From positions 1-6,700 of the forward strand of contig NZ_JAKDJU010000163.1 of assembly GCF_030453725.1 (NCBI RefSeq): a stretch of 6,700 nucleotides of DNA, written 5' to 3'. The position numbers were made by a program, and so were the translations under genes. Source of the DNA: Brevibacterium picturae. Lineage in GTDB: Bacteria > Actinomycetota > Actinomycetes > Actinomycetales > Brevibacteriaceae. The notes beneath the pieces are model-generated. The model was not told where the DNA came from, searched no databases, and worked only from the letters and a program-made list of their open reading frames with translations. Of this stretch, positions 1 through 5,544 are shown piece after piece; the first letter of the stretch is position 1; each line of letters opens with the position of its first letter.

Positions 1-1326
1 GGCAGCCGGTGTCTCGGCGAAGCGCTGTTCGGACAAGGTCCGTGACTTCGTCTCACCGAGTCGCCAGATGCAGAGGATGCTGATGGCGGCCACGACGAGG
101 AGAACGATGGACAGCGGAATGGTCGACGGTGATCCGGTGGAGCTCATGATCGCGGCGAAGAGGACGGGCGAGATGCCCGCGCCGATGCCGGCGATCTGAT
201 AGCCGAGTGAGGCACCGGTGTAGCGGTGCTCGGTGTCGAAGAGCTCCGAGTAGAGACCGGCCAGCGGGCCGTAGATCATCGGGTGGATGATGCCTTGGCC
301 GACGACCATGCCGATGGTGATGATGATGCCGTTCTTCGTCTCCAGCAGGGGGAAGAGGGCGAAGCCCCAGACGGCGATGAACACGGCCCCGGCGATGACG
401 AGGGGCCTGCGTCCGATCGTGTCGGAGAGGCGGGACCAGCCGATGATGCCGAAGATCGCGAAGAAGGAGGAGAAGGACAGGGCGTTGAGAATCGTCTGCC
501 GTTCGATGCCGATCTGCACGCCGTAGGCGATGGAATAGGTGGTGAGCAGTCCCTGGAACATGAAGGCGGACAGGCCCACGCCCACTGCGAGCAGCAGTGT
601 CAGCGGCTGCTTGCGCAGAGTGGCGAGGATCGGGATGCCAGCCTTGGGCGTGCGCTTCTTCGCTGCGAGGAACTCTGGTGACTCATCGACAGCGGAGCGG
701 ACGATGACGCCGATGACCAGCAGGAGGACCGAGGCGAGGAACGGCAGTCGCCAACCCCAGGCGATGAAGGCGTCGGGGCCCATGGCTGCGAGGGTACCGG
801 CGATGACGAGCGCGGAGACGAGCTGGCCGGTGGGTGCCCCGGCGCTGGTGAAGCTGGCCCAGAAGCCGCGGTTGGACGTGGAGTGTTCGGCGGACATGAG
901 CATGGCCCCGCCCCATTCGCCGCCGATGGCCACGCCTTGGATGACGCGGATGAGGATGAGAAGGACGGGGGCGATGAGCCCCGCCTGGTCGTAGGTGGGC
1001 AGCAAGCCGATTGCGGTCGACGCGATGCCGATGGTGAACATGCTGACGATGAGCATGCGCTTGCGGCCCAGCTTGTCGCCGAAGTGGCCGAAGATGATGC
1101 CGCCCAGGGGCCGGGCCAGGTAGCCGGTGGCGAAGGTAGCCAGGCTGGCCAGGGTGCCGATGGCCGGGGTGAGGTTGGAGAAGAAGACGTCCTTGAAGAC
1201 GAGTGCTGCGCAGACGGAGTAGACGAAGAAGTCGTAGTACTCGATGACACTGCCCAGGTACGCCGAGGCGGCTGCTCGTTTGAGCATCGGTGTCGATTTG
1301 GTCTGTGTGGATTTCGCGGAAGCCAT
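1..1326 (-). CDS. MHS-family MFS transporter (metabolite:H+ symporter), 3' end cut by window edge
   Basis: Inner-membrane proton symporter of the major facilitator superfamily, metabolite:H+ symporter branch (relatives: ShiA, ProP, KgtP, CitA). I read 442 codons without a stop from ATG at 1326 to base 1. The family is usually about 430-460 residues, so only a short C-terminal tail is missing. Seen: TM1 motif EYYDFFVY (res. 29-36); the loop 2-3 signature GGIIFGHFGDKLGRKRML (75-92); RVIQGVAIGGEWGGA in TM4 (127-141), a hallmark of this branch; the second-half repeat of the loop motif, WSRLSDTIGRRPLV (297-310); and a C-terminal GETKSRTL (424-431), like the usual ETKGR-type ending after TM12. The start is supported by AGGA about 5 nt upstream on the minus strand and by a promoter at 1430-1459. 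It is divergent from a PaaX-type regulator, its likely controller. Substrate unknown; organic or aromatic acids, shikimate, dicarboxylates or betaines are all family possibilities. Family call firm, substrate open. Confidence 0.93.
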   Translation of the reverse strand, partial: MASAKSTQTKSTPMLKRAAASAYLGSVIEYYDFFVYSVCAALVFKDVFFSNLTPAIGTLASLATFATGYLARPLGGIIFGHFGDKLGRKRMLIVSMFTIGIASTAIGLLPTYDQAGLIAPVLLILIRVIQGVAIGGEWGGAMLMSAEHSTSNRGFWASFTSAGAPTGQLVSALVIAGTLAAMGPDAFIAWGWRLPFLASVLLLVIGVIVRSAVDESPEFLAAKKRTPKAGIPILATLRKQPLTLLLAVGVGLSAFMFQGLLTTYSIAYGVQIGIERQTILNALSFSSFFAIFGIIGWSRLSDTIGRRPLVIAGAVFIAVWGFALFPLLETKNGIIITIGMVVGQGIIHPMIYGPLAGLYSELFDTEHRYTGASLGYQIAGIGAGISPVLFAAIMSSTGSPSTIPLSIVLLVVAAISILCIWRLGETKSRTLSEQRFAETPAA

Positions 1327-1427
1327 GTGATCCTCGCTGATTGTGTGGCTTGGCTGTGGGTGGCTCGTCGTTCTGTGCGGTGTCCTGTGCCGGGAAGGGG
1401 GCCGATCGCCGCTGACCGAACCGTTTC

Positions 1428-1447
1428 CAATACTATGCAATATTATG
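1428..1447. promoter_or_regulatory. Candidate operator: tandem and inverted AT-rich repeat over the transporter -10 box
   Basis: Two adjacent 10-bp copies, CAATACTATG (1428-1437) and CAATATTATG (1438-1447), match at 9 of 10 positions, a period of one helical turn. The same bases also form an inverted repeat, ATACTAT (1430-1436), 3 nt, ATATTAT (1440-1446), matching at 6 of 7 pairs. The element covers the transporter -10 hexamer, so a bound protein would block it. It lies about 70 bp from the divergent PaaX-type gene, whose product is the natural candidate to bind here. That the element is an operator is inference. Confidence 0.45.
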
Positions 1448-1459
1448 TTGTGACGTCAA
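1430..1459 (-). promoter_or_regulatory. Probable promoter of the MHS transporter gene
   Basis: On the minus strand a -35 TTGACG (1459-1454, five of six to consensus) is followed after 18 nt by a -10 TAGTAT (1435-1430, fits TANNNT). The expected start of transcription near 1423 gives a leader of about 97 nt before the ATG at 1326, which has its own AGGA ribosome binding site. The -35 lies within the perfect palindrome TGACGTCA (1451-1458), and the -10 lies within the repeats at 1428-1447. This is the best sigma70-type promoter in the window, but it is read by eye only. Confidence 0.6.
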
Positions 1460-1501
1460 TGAAATGCGATTAATAGATGGTTCGGAGCGACGTAGAGACC
1501 G

Positions 1502-1507
1502 TAAAGT
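1502..1507 (+). promoter_or_regulatory. -10 box of a likely leaderless promoter for the PaaX-type regulator
   Basis: TAAAGT fits TANNNT and ends 6 nt before the ATG at 1514, so transcription would begin at or next to the start codon. The only purine-rich stretch, AGAGG at 1508-1512, lies 1 nt from the ATG, too close to act as a normal ribosome binding site. No good -35 hexamer is visible 16-18 nt upstream, as is common for actinobacterial promoters. The same 6-nt geometry recurs at the starts at 5464 and 5545. Confidence 0.5.
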
Positions 1508-1513
1508 AGAGGC

Positions 1514-2329
1514 ATGACGGTTCACCCGCAGTCACTCTTCTTCGCGCTCGCCGGCCTGCACATGCTTGATGACCCCAGGCCGCTGAGCGGGGCCTCGATC
1601 GTGTTCGTCATGGGCAGGCTGGGCGTGGGGGAGTCGGCGGCCAGGTCCGTGCTGCAGCGGATGGCGGCGAAGAACTTCATCGTGCGACACAAAGAGGGCC
1701 GCAAGACCTTCTACACGCTCTCCGATCGCGGACGGGCGATTCTGCGCGAGGGTCAGGAGAAGATGTTCGCCGGCTGGCAGCCCCAGGATTGGGACGGCCG
1801 ATGGACCTTTGTGCGCATCCAGGTGCCCGAGTCGAAGAGGACACTGCGCCACCAGATGGCGTCGAGGCTGTCGTGGGCTGGTTTCGCTCAGGTGGATGGC
1901 GGCCCTTGGGTGGCTCCCGGGCCGCATGATGTTGCCACGATACTGGGGCCGGAGCAGTCGGTGATCTCTCCGATTGTCGTCTATGGCGAGCCTCAGCCCC
2001 CGACGTCCGAAGAGATGCTGGCAGGCGCTTTCGACCTGGCGGAGTTGGCCGCCGACTATGAGTCGTTCGGCGAGAAGTGGCGAGCTGTTGATCCGGATTC
2101 ACTGTCGCCGGTTGACGCGCTGGTCAAGCGAGTCGAGCTCCACTTGGATTGGCTGGCTCTTGCGCGTACGGACCCGCAGCTGCCAGCGACGTTGTTGCCG
2201 AAGGGATGGCCGGGGGCCGCGCAGAGTATTTCGTTTCGAGAGCTAGATGCTGAGTTGGGCACTCGGGAAGTTCATGCAGTGTCGGGTTTTTTCGCGGGAG
2301 ATCTGAATGAACTCTATTCATTTTTGTGA
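1514..2329 (+). CDS. PaaX-family transcriptional regulator
   Basis: A 271-residue DNA-binding repressor of the PaaX family, whose founding member represses phenylacetate catabolism and responds to phenylacetyl-CoA. An N-terminal winged helix covers about res. 5-75: SLFFALAGLHML, then GVGESAARSVLQRMAAKNFI as the recognition part, then KEGRKTFYTLSDRGRAIL as the wing. The central PaaX domain starts with WDGRWTFVRIQVPESKRTLR (93-112) and includes GGPWVAPGP (129-137). The C-terminal part carries FDLAELAADYESFGEKW (173-189) and DPQLPATLLPKGWPG (220-234), all characteristic of the family. Length is normal. The start is set by the family alignment and by the leaderless -10 box. The gene is divergent from an MHS transporter 187 bp away and has no phenylacetate-degradation genes beside it, so its inducer may be a different acid or CoA thioester. 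I leave the gene symbol blank because orthology to paaX itself is not shown. Confidence 0.9.
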   Translation: MTVHPQSLFFALAGLHMLDDPRPLSGASIVFVMGRLGVGESAARSVLQRMAAKNFIVRHKEGRKTFYTLSDRGRAILREGQEKMFAGWQPQDWDGRWTFVRIQVPESKRTLRHQMASRLSWAGFAQVDGGPWVAPGPHDVATILGPEQSVISPIVVYGEPQPPTSEEMLAGAFDLAELAADYESFGEKWRAVDPDSLSPVDALVKRVELHLDWLALARTDPQLPATLLPKGWPGAAQSISFRELDAELGTREVHAVSGFFAGDLNELYSFL

Positions 2330-2506
2330 CAAGAATCACGTGTTGAGGGAGTATTGAAGACTACGCACGTGACCGAATATTCATGAGAGGTGCTAGCGAT
2401 AGTAACGGTTGTATAACCATCGGAGTAGTTGAGGTTCCTTGGAAAATATCTGTGTTTCCTGGAGGGTATTCTGATAGAAAATTGAACTTTCTAGTACCGA
2501 GGTAGC
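2330..2506. other. Intergenic region between the PaaX-type gene and the membrane protein gene
   Basis: This 177-bp gap is visibly richer in A/T than the flanking genes and holds no credible gene. It contains an inverted pair TCACGTG (2336-2342) and CACGTGA (2366-2372), each including the palindrome CACGTG, with 29 bp between equivalent positions. It also holds a 12-bp imperfect palindrome GGTTGTATAACC (2408-2419). A weak -10-like TATTCT (2467-2472) lies 34 nt before the ATG at 2507, without a convincing -35. No strong terminator follows the PaaX-type gene. The promoter of the next gene most likely lies here. Confidence 0.4.
2499..2502 (+). promoter_or_regulatory. Ribosome binding site for the DUF4352-like membrane protein
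   Basis: GAGG lies 4 nt before the ATG at 2507 and supports that start. It contrasts with the three starts in the window that lack a usable site. Confidence 0.5.
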
Positions 2507-3466
2507 ATGAGCCAGAACTTTGACCCCAACAGCCGTCCGTCGCAGAGCCCAGCCCAGGGGCAGTCCCAGGCTCCTCAGTATCAAGAGCCCGCCATGCAGG
2601 CCAACGGCCAACCGCAGTACAGCGGTGGCCCGCAGTACAGCGGTGCCGATGCGTACGGCGTCAACGGACAGCAGGCTGGTGGAAACTTCGCGCAGCCGCC
2701 AAAGAAGCGTCAGAAAAACGTGATGGGTATCGTAGCGTTTATAATCGCTATTGTCGGGTTCATCTTCGGATGCATCCCGGGCGCACTTATTATGGGATGG
2801 ATTCTTCTTCCAATTGCGTTCCTTTTGGCAATCATTTCGTTTTTTCTTAAGGGCGGAAAAGGATTCTCCATTTCGGCATTGATTTTGTCGGTCGTTGGAA
2901 CCATCGTGGCGATTCTTGTGTTCTTCTTTGTGGTTGCTTCCTCGGTCGACGATGCTTTCAGCGATGATGTGTCAGCGGAGGCCCCGGCTGAAGAAGTCGT
3001 GGACGAGGCCGGCGATGCAGAGGAAGCTGGAGCCGAAGAAGGTACCCGAGAGAACCCATACGCTGTCGGAACCAAGATCAGCAGCGAAAACTGGGACATG
3101 ACGATTACGAACGTCACCTTGGATGCCACCGACGAAGTCCTTGCAGAGAGCGAGCTCAACGAGACGCCAGATTCCGGCAACCAGTACATGATGATCGACG
3201 TCGAAATGACATATACAGGCGACGCACCCGACGGGGAAATGCCGATGGCCACCTTTGAATACGTTTCAGCTGGCGGCAATACTTTTGATGGCCTCGACGA
3301 CATGGTGGTAGCGCCGAACGCGCTCGACACGTTGGAGAACATGTACAACGGTGCATCGACTTCCGGGTCCATTGCCATCCAGATTCCATCAGAAGACGCC
3401 GAAGCCGGTGTGCTGGCAGTCAACCCTGACATGCTCGCTGACAAGGTCTATGTCGCAGTGAAGTAG
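2507..3466 (+). CDS. Membrane-anchored DUF4352-like protein, three transmembrane helices
   Basis: A 319-residue protein of unknown function. Seen in order: a low-complexity tail rich in Q, P, S, G and N (res. 1-63) with a QPQYSGGPQYSG repeat; a basic stop PPKKRQK (64-70); hydrophobic helices at about 72-92, 93-114 and 119-145, with the basic turn KGGKG (115-119) between the second and third; a strongly acidic A/E/D linker (148-178); and a compact C-terminal domain (180-319) starting GTRENPYAVGTKI. The positive-inside rule puts the tail in the cytoplasm and the C-terminal domain outside. The C-terminal domain resembles the DUF4352/telokin-like extracellular domains of actinobacterial and firmicute membrane or lipoproteins (NxTxDAxDEV, GNQYMMIDVEMTYTG, final VAVK). 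It has no lipobox. The gene appears to stand alone, with its own promoter region upstream and convergent hairpins downstream. A role in envelope sensing or binding is only a guess. Confidence 0.82.
   Translation: MSQNFDPNSRPSQSPAQGQSQAPQYQEPAMQANGQPQYSGGPQYSGADAYGVNGQQAGGNFAQPPKKRQKNVMGIVAFIIAIVGFIFGCIPGALIMGWILLPIAFLLAIISFFLKGGKGFSISALILSVVGTIVAILVFFFVVASSVDDAFSDDVSAEAPAEEVVDEAGDAEEAGAEEGTRENPYAVGTKISSENWDMTITNVTLDATDEVLAESELNETPDSGNQYMMIDVEMTYTGDAPDGEMPMATFEYVSAGGNTFDGLDDMVVAPNALDTLENMYNGASTSGSIAIQIPSEDAEAGVLAVNPDMLADKVYVAVK
2612..2645 (+). repeat. 16-bp tandem direct repeat inside the membrane protein gene
   Basis: CCGCAGTACAGCGGTG occurs exactly at 2612-2627 and 2630-2645, a period of 18 bp that keeps the frame and encodes PQYSGG-PQYSGA. 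It lies in the disordered cytoplasmic tail, where unit number could change by slippage without breaking the protein. Confidence 0.8.
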
Positions 3467-3676
3467 GAACCGCCGGAAGCTGTCTGCCGACGTTGACCTA
3501 CCCCTGCAATATGATTCCCCGTTGTGACGCCCCTCTGTCTTCGGTTCGTTGCACTTGACGTGCAACATTCGGTATGAGGAGGGGTTTCATCGGGGTCTAC
3601 GGCATGTGCGCGCTCCAAACAGATGTCGTGGCAAGGAGGCCTGAGTCACTGGCCGCATACCGGCCCTCTTCGCCCC
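3467..3676. other. Convergent intergenic gap with hairpins, no gene seen
   Basis: These 210 bp separate the 3' ends of two convergent genes. They hold a nested hairpin at 3530-3584 and a small perfect hairpin at 3651-3665 (GGCCG, CATAC loop, CGGCC) close behind the minus-strand stop codon at 3677. A -10-like TATGAT sits at 3510-3515. A strong Shine-Dalgarno-like AAGGAGG occurs near 3633-3639 on the plus strand, but no start codon follows at a useful distance. Confidence 0.5.
3530..3584. terminator. Nested hairpin, possible terminator of the membrane protein gene
   Basis: Outer arms CCCCTC (3530-3535) and GAGGGG (3579-3584) enclose a perfect inner stem GTTGCAC (3548-3554), TTGAC loop, GTGCAAC (3560-3566). 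The plus strand continues with TTTCAT, only a short T run, so this is a weak intrinsic terminator at best. Its position 63 nt after the stop codon and between convergent genes fits a terminator or a processed 3' end. Confidence 0.4.
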
Positions 3677-5464
3677 TCACTCAATAGTGGCGTCGCGCAT
3701 CGCCATGAGGTCCGCCCGCGCCAGTGATGTCAGCAACGCAGGATCACCCAGATCGAGCTCCTGGGCCTCCAGCGAGTAGGAGACGTTCTTGAGCATCGAC
3801 TTAGCCCGTGCAGTCGGCTGTGTCGTGGCCCCAGCGGCCAACATCATCGTCTGAATCGTGCGCTGGCGAACCTCGGCGATGAACCACCGGTTGTTCTTTC
3901 CCGCGATCCAGCACAGAGCGGCGATCGCCGGCGGGTGGGCGAAGCCCCGGCGGAATGCTGCAGGGTTCGTCCGAGCTGTGAGATTCAGGATCCGCAGTAC
4001 GGCAGTCGTCATCTCCGGATCTCGGAAATGGGCGTCGGCGAAGCGGGCCAGGTCGGCGGCCAGCGCCTGAACTTGAGGGAGCACCTTCGGGCTGATGCCG
4101 TCGGTGCTGAAGTCCTCGGCGGGCAGCGGCTCCTCATCGAGGGAGGCGAGATTCTCCTCACCGCCTGCCCGCAGTCGAAGTTCTTCCCTCCAGAGTTTGG
4201 CGTCCTCCGCAGTGATCGCCCGAGGATCGAATCCTCGACCGGAGTTCGGATCGAGCCCCATTGTGCTGAGCTGTTCGATCAGCCCTTCTGGCAGTTCGAC
4301 ATCCGATGGCAGGCCCAGAAGGTCTGCGAGCCCAGAGGCGGGGGCCCCGGATGCGCTGGAACCCTCGGATACGCGGCGGCGATACTCGGGGAGAGCTTCA
4401 TCAATCGCCTCGAGGGCCGAGGTTGTGAACTCCGGCGAGGTGCCTGAGCGCTCATTGGCGAATCGAACCACTGCGGCAAGGACTGTGGGCATGCTGAGCA
4501 TGAACTCGTCATCTGCGAGGACCTTGCGCGGGTAGAGATCGCCCATGATCATATTGACAGCGGTCGCGCCCCATTTGAGTGGCTCGCCGGACCCGTGGGT
4601 GAGCTGAAAATCGAAGAGACGTTCAGCGTGCATCGCGGCATCGGATCGGATCTCCTGTGCCCAGGACGAAGCGAGGAAATCGGTGACCAGAGAGCCGATC
4701 TCGTCTTCCGTCCATTCGTGGGGTTCCTCAACCTCTCCGCCGTCAGGCAGGAGCCGCAGCATCCAGGCCAGGAGCAGTCGCACCGAGGGCCAGGTGTCGG
4801 TTTCCGTGGGTGGCATCATGTGGTCGCCGTGATCGACGAATTCCTCGATCTGGGCGCGCGCATTCGCCAGCGTCAGTTCGATGTGATCGGAGGGCATCTG
4901 CGGATTGTCCGCGGCCAGTCGCTGGATCGAATCGATGGTGTCGTCGATCGGATAGCAGTCCTCGAGGTAGGGGATGCCCAGCCGGGTCACTGCCACAGCC
5001 ATCGTGACAGGCTGCCCTGAGAGCGAGAATTCGACGAACAGTGTCTCTTCGTGGCCGAGCTCGTGGCGCAGTGAAGCAGCGGCGACAGGTGACACTGAAT
5101 CAAGGCTGCGCAGCCACTCCGGTAGTGACTGTGACCTGGAATCGACGGCACGGTGGATGCGTCGTCGCAACAATGGGTCGTCGAACATGGCGGCCCAGAT
5201 GAGCAGGAGCGCGTCGGTCTCTGGCGCCGCTGATTCCATCATCGCCGAGGTGAGGGTAAGGAACTGCTCCGAGAGCGGGCTCGACTCGACTTTGGGAGGC
5301 ATCGAGAATGGTGATGAACCATCGTCCTCGTCGACATTGGCGGCGTACCCCATGGAGCTCGCGGCCAGAAGCAGCGGGACAGGACTCGGATCGGCAAGGA
5401 CAGCCGAGAGCTCGGCGAGAAGGTCGGGTTCGTCGCTCGGTGGCTCCGGTGGCTGTGAAGGCAT
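3677..5464 (-). CDS. Conserved actinobacterial protein of unknown function, C-terminal DUF6398-like domain
   Basis: A 595-residue soluble protein with no signal peptide or membrane helix. It is acidic and mostly helical by composition. The N-terminal part (res. 13-120) has DLLAELSAVLADPSPVPLLL and LPEWLRSLDS. The middle part has ARAQIEEFVDHGDHMMPPTE followed by TDTWPSVRLLLAWMLRLLP (202-240). A third block EPLKWGATAVNMIMGDLYP is followed by RKVLADDEF (294-321). I recognise these blocks from uncharacterised proteins widespread in Actinomycetota, from memory. A low-complexity linker (367-379) precedes the C-terminal region. Residues about 460-565 resemble DUF6398: FADAHFRDPEM, RRGFAHPPAIAALCWIAGKNN, then PTARAKSMLKNV, which in that family looks like a helix-turn-helix or cyclin-box-like fold. 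No catalytic motif is seen. The ATG at 5464 lacks a Shine-Dalgarno site but has TAGCGT 6 nt upstream, so it is probably leaderless. Function unknown; nucleic-acid binding is a guess from the C-terminal resemblance. Confidence 0.82.
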   Translation of the reverse strand: MPSQPPEPPSDEPDLLAELSAVLADPSPVPLLLAASSMGYAANVDEDDGSSPFSMPPKVESSPLSEQFLTLTSAMMESAAPETDALLLIWAAMFDDPLLRRRIHRAVDSRSQSLPEWLRSLDSVSPVAAASLRHELGHEETLFVEFSLSGQPVTMAVAVTRLGIPYLEDCYPIDDTIDSIQRLAADNPQMPSDHIELTLANARAQIEEFVDHGDHMMPPTETDTWPSVRLLLAWMLRLLPDGGEVEEPHEWTEDEIGSLVTDFLASSWAQEIRSDAAMHAERLFDFQLTHGSGEPLKWGATAVNMIMGDLYPRKVLADDEFMLSMPTVLAAVVRFANERSGTSPEFTTSALEAIDEALPEYRRRVSEGSSASGAPASGLADLLGLPSDVELPEGLIEQLSTMGLDPNSGRGFDPRAITAEDAKLWREELRLRAGGEENLASLDEEPLPAEDFSTDGISPKVLPQVQALAADLARFADAHFRDPEMTTAVLRILNLTARTNPAAFRRGFAHPPAIAALCWIAGKNNRWFIAEVRQRTIQTMMLAAGATTQPTARAKSMLKNVSYSLEAQELDLGDPALLTSLARADLMAMRDATIE

Positions 5465-5470
5465 GATCCC

Positions 5471-5476
5471 ACGCTA
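5471..5476 (-). promoter_or_regulatory. -10 box of a likely leaderless promoter for the 595-residue protein
   Basis: On the minus strand TAGCGT (TANNNT) is followed by exactly 6 nt, GGGATC, and then the ATG at 5464. There is no proper ribosome binding site; GGGA touches the start codon region at too short a spacing. No clear -35 hexamer is seen. Confidence 0.45.
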
Positions 5477-5532
5477 TTGCATCAGAGGCTGACATGCATC
5501 GGATTCGATGAGCTCGCCGCGCATGTGATTGT

Positions 5533-5538
5533 TACTCT
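5533..5538 (+). promoter_or_regulatory. -10 box of a likely leaderless promoter for the 299-residue protein
   Basis: TACTCT (TANNNT) ends exactly 6 nt before the GTG at 5545, and the intervening GAACGG is not a usable ribosome binding site. This favours the first of the two adjacent GTG codons (5545 rather than 5548) as the start. The divergent -10 box for the other gene is at 5471-5476, so both promoters share one short region. Confidence 0.5.
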
Positions 5539-5544
5539 GAACGG

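Noticed and set aside
600..1430. A 276-codon minus-strand open frame overlapping the transporter
   Set aside because: It is rich in runs of S, P and A, typical of an out-of-frame reading of high-GC DNA. The true frame in the same strand gives unmistakable MHS motifs.
2326..2339. GTGA-N6-TCAC behind the PaaX-type gene as a terminator
   Set aside because: The stem is only 4 bp and no T run follows.
2710..3444. A 244-codon open frame antisense to the DUF4352-like gene
   Set aside because: Its product is low-complexity S/A/T-rich with no domain signal. The plus-strand frame has a ribosome binding site, transmembrane helices and a recognisable domain.
3633..3639. AAGGAGG as a ribosome binding site
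   Set aside because: No ATG, GTG or TTG start with a following open frame lies at a suitable distance.
3574..3687. A 37-codon plus-strand open frame in the convergent gap
   Set aside because: It has no ribosome binding site, begins inside the hairpin and runs into the 3' end of the opposite gene. Its composition is unremarkable.
5100..5495. A 131-codon minus-strand open frame overlapping the start of the 595-residue gene
   Set aside because: It is R/P/H-rich with no ribosome binding site and lies in the wrong frame relative to the conserved blocks.
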